Origin: SHVO01 sp964576515
GTDB lineage: Bacteria > Pseudomonadota > Alphaproteobacteria > Rhodospirillales > Rhodospirillaceae
Length of the DNA stretch: 64,000 nt
Assembly (NCBI GenBank): GCA_964576515.1
Contig: CAZNUW010000004.1
Span: 62,001-126,000 of the forward strand
Direction of reading: 5' to 3'
Part shown: one piece after another, positions 1-11,013 of the stretch
Layout of the letters: the number at the start of each line of letters is the position of its first letter
How positions within the stretch are numbered: position 1 is the stretch's first letter
Notes under the pieces: generated by a model
What the model was told of the DNA's origin: nothing
Database searches by the model: none
What the model saw: the letters and a program-made list of their open reading frames with translations, nothing else
Position numbers and translations under genes: made by a program

Positions 1-989
1 TATTCGGCCTCGATGACCTTCACGGCGCCTGTGAGGGCGGTCGCGACATCCCCTTCCGCGGCGCCTTCGATGGCGTCGGCGGCGGTCAGGCCTTCGTTCA
101 CGAAGCTGCGAATGTCCGCGTGGTTGATATGTCCATTGGGACCGCGGTCCCATTCGATCGGCAGCGCTGTTAAAGCTTGCGAGGCCTCCCAATAACTGTC
201 GGCGACGACGGCGATCCCGGTGTCGAACAGCGGCACGACGGCGCGTACGCCCGGCAGGGTCTTCACCTTGCTGTCGTCGAAGCTTTTCAGTTTCCCGCCG
301 AAGGCGGGCGCATGTTCGATGGCGGCGAACAGCATCTCGGGCAGGCGCACGTCGAGGGCGAACACAGGTTTGCCCATCACCTTGTCCGGAATATCGATGC
401 GATGGACGGGCTGGCCGATGATGGTCCATTCGCTCGACGGTTTCAGCGCAACGTCCTTGGGCGGCGGCATCTTTGCCGCCGCGCCCGCGACTTTGCCGTA
501 GGTCACCGTGCGGCCCGACGCCGCATGGGTGATGACGCTTTTCTCGGCTTTGAGTTCGCTGGCCGGCACCTTCCATTGTTGCGCGGCGGCGGCGATCAGC
601 ATTTCACGGGCGCTGGCGCCGGCTTTGCGCAGGTATTCGTGCGAGGTGCGCACGGCGCGGCTGCCGACAGTCGCGGTCCCGCCCCACACGCGGTTGCGCT
701 GGACGTGTTCGGTCGGATCAATGAATTCCGGTTTCACCTTGGCCCAGTCGGCGTTCAGCTCCTCGGCCACCATCATCGGCAGCGAAGTGAAGGCGCCCTG
801 GCCCATCTCGGAGTGCGCGACACGCACAACAATGGTGTCGTCGGGTTGGATGACGATCCACGCGTTCACTTCCGGCGCTGCGGCGGCGGCTTCGGCGTCA
901 CCGGCGGGCAGGGAGAACCCCAGCATCAGTCCGCCGCCGACGGCGGTGGACGCGGTCAGGAACAAACGGCGGTTGAGGGCGACGGTCAT
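1..989 (-). CDS. Molybdopterin-binding aldehyde/isoquinoline oxidoreductase, large subunit (partial)
   Basis: This is the N-terminal 329 residues of a xanthine-dehydrogenase-family large subunit, like the beta subunit of isoquinoline 1-oxidoreductase; the rest lies beyond the window edge. The ATG at 989 follows a good GAGGAGC ribosome site. Residues 7-33 read as a twin-arginine leader (NRRLFLTAS, then a Gly/Leu-rich stretch and a Pro/Ala-rich end), which fits an enzyme folded with its cofactor and then exported. The segments around HSEMGQGAFTSLPMMVAEEL and WGGTATVGSRA are typical of this family. It lies 11 bp after the 2Fe-2S subunit on the same strand, so the two form one operon and probably one complex. 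The substrate cannot be told from sequence; related enzymes oxidise aldehydes or N-heterocycles. A molybdate importer lies about 13 kb away. Confidence 0.85.
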   Translation of the reverse strand, partial: MTVALNRRLFLTASTAVGGGLMLGFSLPAGDAEAAAAAPEVNAWIVIQPDDTIVVRVAHSEMGQGAFTSLPMMVAEELNADWAKVKPEFIDPTEHVQRNRVWGGTATVGSRAVRTSHEYLRKAGASAREMLIAAAAQQWKVPASELKAEKSVITHAASGRTVTYGKVAGAAAKMPPPKDVALKPSSEWTIIGQPVHRIDIPDKVMGKPVFALDVRLPEMLFAAIEHAPAFGGKLKSFDDSKVKTLPGVRAVVPLFDTGIAVVADSYWEASQALTALPIEWDRGPNGHINHADIRSFVNEGLTAADAIEGAAEGDVATALTGAVKVIEAE

Positions 990-1000
990 GACGGTGCTCC

Positions 1001-1447
1001 TCAGGTTTTGGCGACGGAATGGATCGCGGCGCGCACGCGCGGATAGGTGCCGCAGCGGCAGATGTTGGTGACCGCGGCGTCGATGTCGGCATCGGTCGGA
1101 TTGGGCTTCTGGTTCAAAAGCGCCGCGGCCGCCATCATCATGCCCGGCTGGCAGTAGCCGCACTGGGGCACCTCGAGCGCGACCCACGCCTGCTGCACGG
1201 GGTGGCTGCCGTCCGTCGAAAGACCCTCGATGGTGGTGATCTTGGCGTCCGCCACCATGCCCACGGGCGTCACGCAAGCCCGGGCCGCGAGCCCGTCGAT
1301 ATGCACGGTGCAGGCGCCGCACTGGGCGATGCCGCACCCGAATTTGGTTCCGGTCATCGCGAGCTTGTCGCGCAACACCCACAAAAGCGGCGTCGAGGGA
1401 TCGACCTCGACACGATGAGCCTGGCCGTTGACGTTCAGCGTGATCAT
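1001..1447 (-). CDS. 2Fe-2S subunit of molybdenum hydroxylase (IorA/CoxS-like)
   Basis: This 148-residue protein is the small iron-sulfur subunit of a molybdenum hydroxylase; it passes electrons between the molybdopterin site of its partner and the acceptor. Two cluster motifs are complete. The plant-type N-terminal set is C38, C43, C46 and C58 (CGCGIAQCGAC). The C-terminal set is C96, C99, C130 and C132 (CGYC and CRCG). The length is normal for IorA-type subunits. The frame stays open upstream, but ATG at 1447 has a strong GGGAGGT site and begins at the family's conserved start (MITLNVNG). It is the first gene of the operon with the partial large subunit. No FAD subunit is adjacent, which fits the two-subunit isoquinoline-oxidoreductase class. 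Confidence 0.93.
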   Translation of the reverse strand: MITLNVNGQAHRVEVDPSTPLLWVLRDKLAMTGTKFGCGIAQCGACTVHIDGLAARACVTPVGMVADAKITTIEGLSTDGSHPVQQAWVALEVPQCGYCQPGMMMAAAALLNQKPNPTDADIDAAVTNICRCGTYPRVRAAIHSVAKT

Positions 1448-1563
1448 GGAGACCTCCCTCGGTCTGGATGGCGCGGGGAGTATAGCCCTGTTCCGGGCCC
1501 CGGGCAGCCGATCTTGGGGCTTCCCCCTCGCTTTTTCCCCGATTCGGTGGCAAAGCACGGCCC

Positions 1564-2781
1564 ATGACAGTTCCAGTGACAGCTCCAGTGACAGCCTCCG
1601 TGACACGCCTCCCGCGCCTCCACCTCCAGCCGCGCGCCCAGCGACGCCTCCAATCCGGTTATCCGTGGATCTTCTCCAACGAGGTGAAGATGGACCGGGC
1701 GGTGAAGGCACTCGCGCCGGGGTCGGTTGTGACCGTCGCGGACGCCGGCGGGGAATTGCTCGCCACGGCGCATTTCAATCCGCGCACGCTGATCAGCGCG
1801 CGTGTCCTGGCGCACGCCCCGGACGCGGCCATCGACGCGGCGTTCGTCGAAACGAAACTGAAAGCGGCGATGAGCTTGCGCGACCGCTTGTTCGCGCGGC
1901 CGTTCTATCGCCTGGTCCATGCGGAAGCCGATGACTTGCCCGGCCTTGTGATCGACCGCTTCGGCGATGTCTTTGTCGTTCAGCCCAACACAGCCGGCAT
2001 GGATGCGCTTGTCCCGCTCATCACCGAGGCCCTGGTGCGCCTTGTCGCGCCGCGGGCGGTGGTTGTGCGCGGGGATACGCCGGCGCGCACCCTGGAAGGG
2101 CTCGATCAGGACGTTCGGATCGTGCACGGCGCGCTCGACGGCGATGTGCCGGTCGAGGAGAACGGCGCAACTTTCTTCTGCGATCTCACGTCCGGCCAGA
2201 AGACGGGTTGGTTCTTCGATCAGCGCGACAATCGCGCGTTCATGGGAAGCCTGAGCAAAGGGGCGAGCGCGCTCGACCTCTATACCCACACCGGCGGGTT
2301 TGCCGTCGCCTGCGCGCGCGGCGGCGCAAGCGCCGTGACGGCGGTGGACCGCTCCGCGCATTCGCTCGACCTCGCGGCGAAAGCCGCGAAAGCCAGCGGC
2401 GTGACCTGCGCCTTTGAAAAGGCCGAAGTCTTCCCGTTTCTGGAAAACGCCGTCCGCCAAAAGAAAACGTGGCAGGTCGTCGTCGCCGATCCGCCGGCCT
2501 TCGTGAAGTCGAAGAAAGACCTGAAAGCCGGCCTGCAAGGCTACCGCAAGCTCGCCCGTCTGTGCGGCGAAGTCACAGCGCCCGGCGGCATTCTTTTGAT
2601 TGCGTCATGCAGCCACAACGCGCCGCTGGACGAATTCACCGCCGCCGTGGCGCGCGGCCTGGGCGACGCAGGGCGTGCCGGGAAGATCATCCGGACCGCG
2701 GGCGCGGGCCCCGATCATCCGGTGCATCCGCTTCTGCCGGAAAGCGCTTATCTCAAGGCGCAGGTGTTCCACCTCGGGTAA
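1564..2781 (+). CDS. Class I rRNA large-subunit methyltransferase (RlmI/COG1092 family)
   Basis: The protein (405 residues) is a SAM-dependent RNA methyltransferase of the RlmI/RlmK type, which methylates 23S rRNA cytosine in characterised members. A PUA-like RNA-binding domain fills roughly residues 16-90 (QRRLQSGYPWIFSNEV). The Rossmann methyltransferase domain follows, with the SAM loop DLYTHTGGFAVACARGG near residue 238 and the NPPY-like VVADPPAF near residue 305. The length is normal. The first 13 residues are a repeat-derived Thr/Val/Pro stretch, and any of four starts (ATG 1564; GTG 1576, 1588 or 1600) could be used; none has a strong ribosome site. It converges on the neighbouring TPR-methyltransferase gene with a 9-bp gap. 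Family assignment is firm, but the exact rRNA position is not known. Confidence 0.9.
   Translation: MTVPVTAPVTASVTRLPRLHLQPRAQRRLQSGYPWIFSNEVKMDRAVKALAPGSVVTVADAGGELLATAHFNPRTLISARVLAHAPDAAIDAAFVETKLKAAMSLRDRLFARPFYRLVHAEADDLPGLVIDRFGDVFVVQPNTAGMDALVPLITEALVRLVAPRAVVVRGDTPARTLEGLDQDVRIVHGALDGDVPVEENGATFFCDLTSGQKTGWFFDQRDNRAFMGSLSKGASALDLYTHTGGFAVACARGGASAVTAVDRSAHSLDLAAKAAKASGVTCAFEKAEVFPFLENAVRQKKTWQVVVADPPAFVKSKKDLKAGLQGYRKLARLCGEVTAPGGILLIASCSHNAPLDEFTAAVARGLGDAGRAGKIIRTAGAGPDHPVHPLLPESAYLKAQVFHLG
1565..1600 (+). repeat. 12-bp tandem repeat over a start region
   Basis: Three 12-bp units (TGACAGTTCCAG, TGACAGCTCCAG and the imperfect TGACAGCCTCCG) lie directly after the A of the first ATG of the methyltransferase gene. 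Each unit boundary recreates an in-frame GTG, at 1576, 1588 and 1600, so there are four possible start codons 12 bp apart. They encode the low-complexity TVPVTAPVTASVT stretch, which is not part of the enzyme fold. Confidence 0.8.
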
Positions 2782-2790
2782 GCGGGCGGC

Positions 2791-3678
2791 CTAAACCAGC
2801 ACGGCCAGTAACCCCGGCACGTCTTTTCCCGCCTCTTGCCGGGCGGTGACGTTTTCCAGCATGGCGACCATGAAGCCTGTGTTCCGGGCCACGGCTTCAA
2901 TATAGGCGCGGCTGTGACTGTAGCGCTGTTCTTTCCCAAGCACGTAAGACGCGCCGTCCGTACGCTGCACTGTGAACGCGAACAGGCCGCCTTGCGTCAA
3001 CACGTCATGGACGGCGGCGAACACCGGAGCAAGATCGCCGACATAGACGAGGACGTCCGCCGCGAGGATCAGGTCGCAAGGCTGGGTGAGGGAGGCGAGC
3101 GCCACGCCCATATCGCCGGTTTGCAGCGTGTCGTAGATGGACTTGGCTTGCGCCTTCTTGACCATGGCGGGCGAAAGGTCGACCCCGCCCAGCCAATCCA
3201 CTGTGTCGCGGAACGCGGCGCCGGCAAGCCCCGTGCCGCACCCAAGGTCGAAGGCGCGCGCGAACCGGCCGGGATGCGTCCGCAGGACGGCGTCCTTCAG
3301 GAGTTGCGGTCCGCGGTACCCGAGCCGTTCGATCAACGCGGCATCGAAACGCGGTGCGTATTCGTCGAAAAGACGGGCGACATACGCGGGCGGGAGGTGC
3401 GCCGGCGCGGGGTCCGCGCCAAGCAGGGCCAGGCGCGCGGCGGCGCCCATCGAGTCTTGCGGGTCGATCGCGAGGTAGGCCCGGTAAGCGTCGATCGCGG
3501 CGTCCGCTTGACGCGACTCCGCCAGGGTTTCCGCCAGGGCGAAGCGCCCTTCGGCCCAGGCGGGCGCAAGCTCCAGCGCCTGGGCGATCATATCCGCCGC
3601 CGCCGCCCAGTCACCTTCGGCGCGCAGGGCTTGGGCGTAGGCGTAACGGCGGTCGGCGGTGAGGTTCCCGGATGACAT
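2791..3678 (-). CDS. TPR-containing SAM-dependent methyltransferase
   Basis: The 295-residue protein has an N-terminal TPR-like helical region (about residues 8-85, with alanine-rich repeats such as EGDWAAAADMIAQALELAP). A class I methyltransferase domain follows, with motif I at residues 142-152 (AFDLGCGTGLAG), an acidic motif II (GGVDLSPAMV) and LILAADVLVYVGDL. This architecture is common in alphaproteobacterial methyltransferases annotated as TPR/contactin-associated; the substrate is unknown. It is divergent from the agmatine deiminase gene, 56 bp away, so the two may share a promoter region. The bases CATACT and AGTATG flank this spacer as a short inverted repeat. Confidence 0.82.
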   Translation of the reverse strand: MSSGNLTADRRYAYAQALRAEGDWAAAADMIAQALELAPAWAEGRFALAETLAESRQADAAIDAYRAYLAIDPQDSMGAAARLALLGADPAPAHLPPAYVARLFDEYAPRFDAALIERLGYRGPQLLKDAVLRTHPGRFARAFDLGCGTGLAGAAFRDTVDWLGGVDLSPAMVKKAQAKSIYDTLQTGDMGVALASLTQPCDLILAADVLVYVGDLAPVFAAVHDVLTQGGLFAFTVQRTDGASYVLGKEQRYSHSRAYIEAVARNTGFMVAMLENVTARQEAGKDVPGLLAVLV

Positions 3679-3734
3679 AGTTTCATACTCTCAAGCATTG
3701 CACGGGGGACTTCCAGACAGTATGTGAGCACCCC

Positions 3735-4760
3735 ATGAACACATCGCCCAAAACCGCATTTGTCCGCCAGCCCGCCGAGTGGGATCCGCACGTCGCGACC
3801 TGGTCCGCGTGGCCCAGCGCGGCCGATCTCTGGCTCGAAAACCTGGAACCCGCGCGCGCGGAAGTCGCCGCGCTGTTCAAGGCCATCGCCGACGAGGGCC
3901 GCGGCGAGGCCTTGAAGATCGTCGCCAACGGCGCCGAAGCCGTCGCCTCGGCGCGCGCCGCGCTTGCCGGCCTCAACGCCGAGGTGATCCCGGGTGTGTT
4001 CGGCGACATCTGGTTCCGCGACATCGCGCCGATTTTCGTCAAAGGCGACGCTGGTCTACAGGCGGCGTGCTTCAAGTTCAACGGCTGGGGCGGCAAGTAC
4101 GTCCTTGAAGGCGACGATCAGGTCGCCGCGTTCGTCGCCAAACGCGCGGGCCTACCGGCCATCGCCAACGACTGGGTGCTGGAAGGCGGCTCCATCGACG
4201 TGGACGGCCTCGGCACCGCGTTGACCACCCGCCAATGCCTGTTGAACGAGAACCGCAACCCATCTCTTTCGCAGGCGGATATCGAGCAGCGCCTGCGCGC
4301 GGGTCTGGGCATCGAACGCCTGATCTGGCTGGGCGACGGCCTTGCCAACGATCACACCGACGGCCACATCGACAATATCGCGCGCTTCATCGCGCCGGGC
4401 GTGGTCGTGTGCATGGAGCCCTTCGGCGCGGACGATCCCAACAAGGACGCCCTGAACGCGATCATCGCCGACCTGAAGGCGGCCCGCGACGTGAACGGGA
4501 AGAAACTTGAGGTCATGACGGTGCCGTCGCCGGGCCGCGTCGAAAACGAAGACGGCGAGGTCATGCCTGTCAGCTCGATGAATTTCTATATCGGCAATAC
4601 GTCCGTGGTCGTGCCGTTGTACGGCGCGAAGTCCGACGAGGCCGCCGTGGCGGCGATCGCGAAACTGTTCCCGGGCCGCCGCACCATGGGCCTGCCGGCG
4701 AACAATGTTATAACCGGCGGTGGTTCGTTCCACTGCATCACCCAGCAGCAGCCGGCTTAA
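3735..4760 (+). CDS. aguA: Agmatine deiminase
   Basis: The enzyme (341 residues) hydrolyses agmatine to N-carbamoylputrescine and ammonia, in the cytoplasm. It is a guanidino-group-modifying enzyme of the peptidyl-arginine-deiminase fold. The hallmarks are present: GDIWFRDIAPIF near residue 90, NDHTDGHIDN near residue 205, and the C-terminal GGGSFHCITQQQP, in which C334 is the nucleophile. The length is normal. It is followed after 20 bp by the gene for the next step, N-carbamoylputrescine amidase, so the pair converts agmatine to putrescine. No arginine decarboxylase is in the window. The ATG is the first sensible start, although the ribosome site is weak. Confidence 0.95.
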   Translation: MNTSPKTAFVRQPAEWDPHVATWSAWPSAADLWLENLEPARAEVAALFKAIADEGRGEALKIVANGAEAVASARAALAGLNAEVIPGVFGDIWFRDIAPIFVKGDAGLQAACFKFNGWGGKYVLEGDDQVAAFVAKRAGLPAIANDWVLEGGSIDVDGLGTALTTRQCLLNENRNPSLSQADIEQRLRAGLGIERLIWLGDGLANDHTDGHIDNIARFIAPGVVVCMEPFGADDPNKDALNAIIADLKAARDVNGKKLEVMTVPSPGRVENEDGEVMPVSSMNFYIGNTSVVVPLYGAKSDEAAVAAIAKLFPGRRTMGLPANNVITGGGSFHCITQQQPA

Positions 4761-4780
4761 AGGCTGCGCGAGAGGCGAAG

Positions 4781-5612
<832 letters not shown>

Positions 5613-5626
<14 letters not shown>

Positions 5627-6593
5627 CCGACAGGTGATGCTCGCCCAGGAAGTCGAGGATATCGCGGCGTAAGCTGCGCTTCGGTTCGCCTTCCGGAAAA
5701 TTGAAAAATCCATGGAACGCCTTCGCGTAGGTCTTCAAGACCACGCGATGCCCGTCGCGCTGGAGCCTTTCCGCGTAGATCTGGCTGGACGGCAGGATCG
5801 GATCGTCGCCGCCGCAGGCGACAAAACACGGCGGATGGCGCTCGAAGGCGAGATCCATCGGGGTGATGGCGTGCTCCGGGCCGACCGCGTCGGCGAGCGC
5901 GGCGGGACCGGCGTAGGCCGCGAGCAGCGTTGCGCCCGCGGGCACATTCGGTTTCAGCAAGGAGGCCCGGTCGAGCACGCCGTAGATCGACGTGACGCTC
6001 AGCACCCGCGGCAATTTCTTCGGATCGCACCAGGGATCGACCTGTTTCAGGAGCTTGGTGTCCGACAGCAGAAGCGCCGCCATCACAGCCATGTTGCCGC
6101 CGGCGGAATCGCCCATCAGATGGATATGTTCCGCATTGGGGAACGAACGTTTGATGAAGACAAGGGCGGCCAGTAGGGCGCGCAGCGGACGCGGGTGCGG
6201 ATGTTCCGGCGCTTTGGGATATTCGATGTTGAAGACGGGATAACCGGTCTCGGCCAGGAACATCAGGTCGTGGCTGTAGAAATCCTTCGTGCCCATCAGC
6301 CAGCCGCCGCCGTGAATGAACACGACGGCCGCGCGCGGCGGCGTGTCGGGGAACGGTACGTGATAATCCAGGATCTCTTCCCGGTGCAGGCCGTAGCGGA
6401 TCGTGCGCCAGTTTTTGGGATGGGCGCCCCGCAACAAGCGGATCGTGCCGCACAGCGCGCCAAAAATCAGGCGCGTACCGATAACGGTGAGGTGCTGGGC
6501 CGCGGTGAGCGGGTTGGACCGCGTGCGGCTGTCGTCCAGCGGGGGAAGACCGCTGTCGTTCGGTTTAGCGCCGCTTGCGGGGCCGCTTGGCAT
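5613..6593 (-). CDS. Alpha/beta hydrolase (HSL-type esterase/lipase)
   Basis: The 326-residue protein has the oxyanion-hole motif HGGG at residues 94-97 (VVFIHGGGWLMG), the nucleophile elbow GDSAGGN with S163, a late acidic residue in CGGDDPILP, and the catalytic His in KAFHGFFNF. This places it in the hormone-sensitive-lipase/carboxylesterase group (BD-FAE-like); the substrate is unknown. Its first 29 bp overlap the end of the dipeptidase gene, so the two are probably co-transcribed and translationally coupled. No signal peptide is evident, although residues 32-55 are moderately hydrophobic. Confidence 0.87.
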
Positions 6594-7806
6594 AGGCCTC
6601 GACCTGTTCCATCACGCGTAAGAGGTTGCCGCCCCACAGCTTGGCGATTTGCTCCTCCGTATACCCCCGGCGCACCAGCTCAAGTGTGACATTTAGGGTT
6701 TCGGCGGCGTTGTTCCAGCCTGTGATCCCGCCACCGCCGTTGAAGTCGGATGAGATGCCTACGTGGTCGATCCCGATGCGCTTGACCGCGTAGTCCATGT
6801 GGTCGACCAGTTCGGAGACGCCGGCCTTCGGCCAGGTGTTTTCGATGTTGGCGATCTCGGCGTCGTACATCTGGACCTGGCCCGGCTCCAGCTTGGAAAG
6901 GTCGTTCCCGGTGATCCCCATCTTCTTGCGCAGTGCGGCGACGGCTTCGGTCTTTTCCTTCGGCACGGCGCGCAAATAGGGATCGAACGCCACGATCTGC
7001 ACCACGCCGCCGGAACGCTTCATCGCATCCAGTACGGCGTCGCTCACGTTGCGCGGATGATCGTAAACGCCCTTCACCGACGAATGGCTCGCGATCACCG
7101 GCGCGGCGGACAGGGCCAGCATATCGAGGGCGGCCTTGTCCGACGAATGGCTGATATCCACCATGATGCCGAGGGTATTCAGGCGCTCGACGACCTGTTT
7201 CCCCAAGGGCGAGAGGCCGTTGTGTTCGGCGTCCGGTTCGTTTTTCGTGCGATTGGGCTGCGCGGAATCGCCCAGGTCGTTGTGGCCGTTGTGCAGCAGG
7301 CCCAGGTAGCGCGCGCCGTATTCGTGGAACACGTCGAGAAGGCGCAAATCCGTGCCCATGGCATAACCGTTCTCGATGCCGATCACGACCGCCTTCTTGC
7401 CGCCGCCGACAATGCGGCGCACGTCGGCCGCCGTCAGGGCCAATTCCATCTGGTCCTTGTAGAGTTCGTCGGTCGCGCGGCGGATGGCGGCGAATTTCGT
7501 GAAGGCGTCGGCGGCGGCCTTCGCGCGGCCGGCGACGGTGCGCTCGCCTTGTCCCATGTACACGATGAGGAACGGCACATCCAAACCGCCCTCGATCATG
7601 GTCGGCAAGTGAACCTGTTGCCCGCGCGGGCCCGGCTTCAGCATGTCGTAGGCGGGCGGCCCAAAATCGAACGGGATATCGACGTGGGTATCGATGGCGA
7701 TCACGCGCTCATGGATGGCGCGGGCTTTCGCGTAAAGATCGGCTTCGGATTGGGCGAGGGCGGGTGTTGCGAAAAGGAGACCGGCGAAGACTGCGGCGCG
7801 CAACAT
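6565..7806 (-). CDS. Membrane dipeptidase (peptidase family M19), exported
   Basis: The 413-residue zinc dipeptidase begins with a clear Sec signal peptide (MLRAAVFAGLLFATPALAQ), so it acts in the periplasm or at the outer surface. The first zinc ligands are in IDTHVDIPF (H41 and D43). Further family motifs are GIENGYAMG, LGLLHNGHNDLGDS, MVDISHSS, VIASHSSV and the late IGIDHVGISSDFNGGGG. It resembles renal-dipeptidase-type enzymes, which cleave a range of dipeptides including some with D-residues. It starts 5 bp after the MeaB gene, so it may share the mutase transcript, although no functional link is obvious. Confidence 0.93.
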   Translation of the reverse strand: MLRAAVFAGLLFATPALAQSEADLYAKARAIHERVIAIDTHVDIPFDFGPPAYDMLKPGPRGQQVHLPTMIEGGLDVPFLIVYMGQGERTVAGRAKAAADAFTKFAAIRRATDELYKDQMELALTAADVRRIVGGGKKAVVIGIENGYAMGTDLRLLDVFHEYGARYLGLLHNGHNDLGDSAQPNRTKNEPDAEHNGLSPLGKQVVERLNTLGIMVDISHSSDKAALDMLALSAAPVIASHSSVKGVYDHPRNVSDAVLDAMKRSGGVVQIVAFDPYLRAVPKEKTEAVAALRKKMGITGNDLSKLEPGQVQMYDAEIANIENTWPKAGVSELVDHMDYAVKRIGIDHVGISSDFNGGGGITGWNNAAETLNVTLELVRRGYTEEQIAKLWGGNLLRVMEQVEAYAKRPRKRR

Positions 7807-7811
7807 GAGAC

Positions 7812-8810
7812 CTACCCCTTCAGTGTTGTCCAGAATGCGTCGAGGATCTTATCCGCGGCCACGGCCGGAGTCACTTTGCCCGCGGTGATGCCGCGCTCCA
7901 AGTCCGCGGCCAGGGACCGGATATTCGCGTCCGCCCGCAGGCGGCCCATCAGCCGGTCGTCGATCATCGACCACATCCAGCGGATTTGCTGAGCCCGTCG
8001 TTTGGCCTCGAAGTCGCCGTTTTCGAGCAGGGTTCGGCGATGGTGGCCGATCTTCTCCCACAAGGTCTCGAGCCCCTTGTTCTCCAGGGCGCTCACGGTG
8101 ACCACGGGCGGCGTCCATACCGGATTCATCGGGGTGATGATGCGCAAGGCGTGCTGATAGTCGGTCGCGGTCAGTTTGGCGCGGGTCACGTTGTCGCCGT
8201 CGGCCTTGGTGATGGCGATCATGTCGGCGATCTCCAGCACGCCCTTCTTGATGCCCTGCAGTTCATCGCCGCCGCCGGCGATCATCAACACCAGAAAGAA
8301 GTCGACCATTTCCGAAACGGTGATCTCGCTTTGGCCGACGCCGACGGTTTCCACCAAAATGATGTCGAAACCGGCCGCCTCGCAAACCAGGATCGCCTCG
8401 CGGGTCGCATGGGCGACGCCGCCCAAGGTGCCGCCGGTGGGCGAAGGACGGATGAAGGCGTCCGGATCCTGGGCGAGGCGCGCCATGCGCGTCTTGTCGC
8501 CGAGGATCGAGCCGCCCGTGCGTGACGAGGTGGGATCGACCGCGAGCACGGCGACCTTGTGGCCCTGGGCCGTCATCATCGTGCCGAAGGCGTCGATGAA
8601 TGTGCTTTTCCCGGCGCCTGGCAGGCCGCTGATGCCGATGCGCAAGGATTTGCCTGTGCGCGGCAACAGTGCGGTCAGCATTTCCTGCGCAAGTTTCTGA
8701 TGATCGGGATTACGCGACTCGATTAGCGTGATGGCGCGCGCGAGCCGCGCCCGATCGCCCGAAAGAACGCCCTCGACGTAATCCGCTGCCGTGAGATCCC
8801 GCACGCCCAT
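7812..8810 (-). CDS. meaB: Methylmalonyl-CoA mutase-associated GTPase MeaB
   Basis: This G3E-family P-loop GTPase (332 residues) protects and reactivates adenosylcobalamin-dependent methylmalonyl-CoA mutase by gating cofactor loading. The Walker A motif GLPGAGKST is at residues 62-70. Switch and base-recognition segments follow (VDPTSSRTGGSILGDKTRM, DIILVETVGVGQSE, AITKADGDN). It is 3 bp downstream of the mutase large subunit in the same operon, which is the classical arrangement. The older name ArgK for this family came from a wrong assignment to arginine transport. Confidence 0.96.
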   Translation of the reverse strand: MGVRDLTAADYVEGVLSGDRARLARAITLIESRNPDHQKLAQEMLTALLPRTGKSLRIGISGLPGAGKSTFIDAFGTMMTAQGHKVAVLAVDPTSSRTGGSILGDKTRMARLAQDPDAFIRPSPTGGTLGGVAHATREAILVCEAAGFDIILVETVGVGQSEITVSEMVDFFLVLMIAGGGDELQGIKKGVLEIADMIAITKADGDNVTRAKLTATDYQHALRIITPMNPVWTPPVVTVSALENKGLETLWEKIGHHRRTLLENGDFEAKRRAQQIRWMWSMIDDRLMGRLRADANIRSLAADLERGITAGKVTPAVAADKILDAFWTTLKG

Positions 8811-8813
8811 CCT

Positions 8814-11003
<2,190 letters not shown>

Positions 11004-11013
11004 GGCCTTCTCC

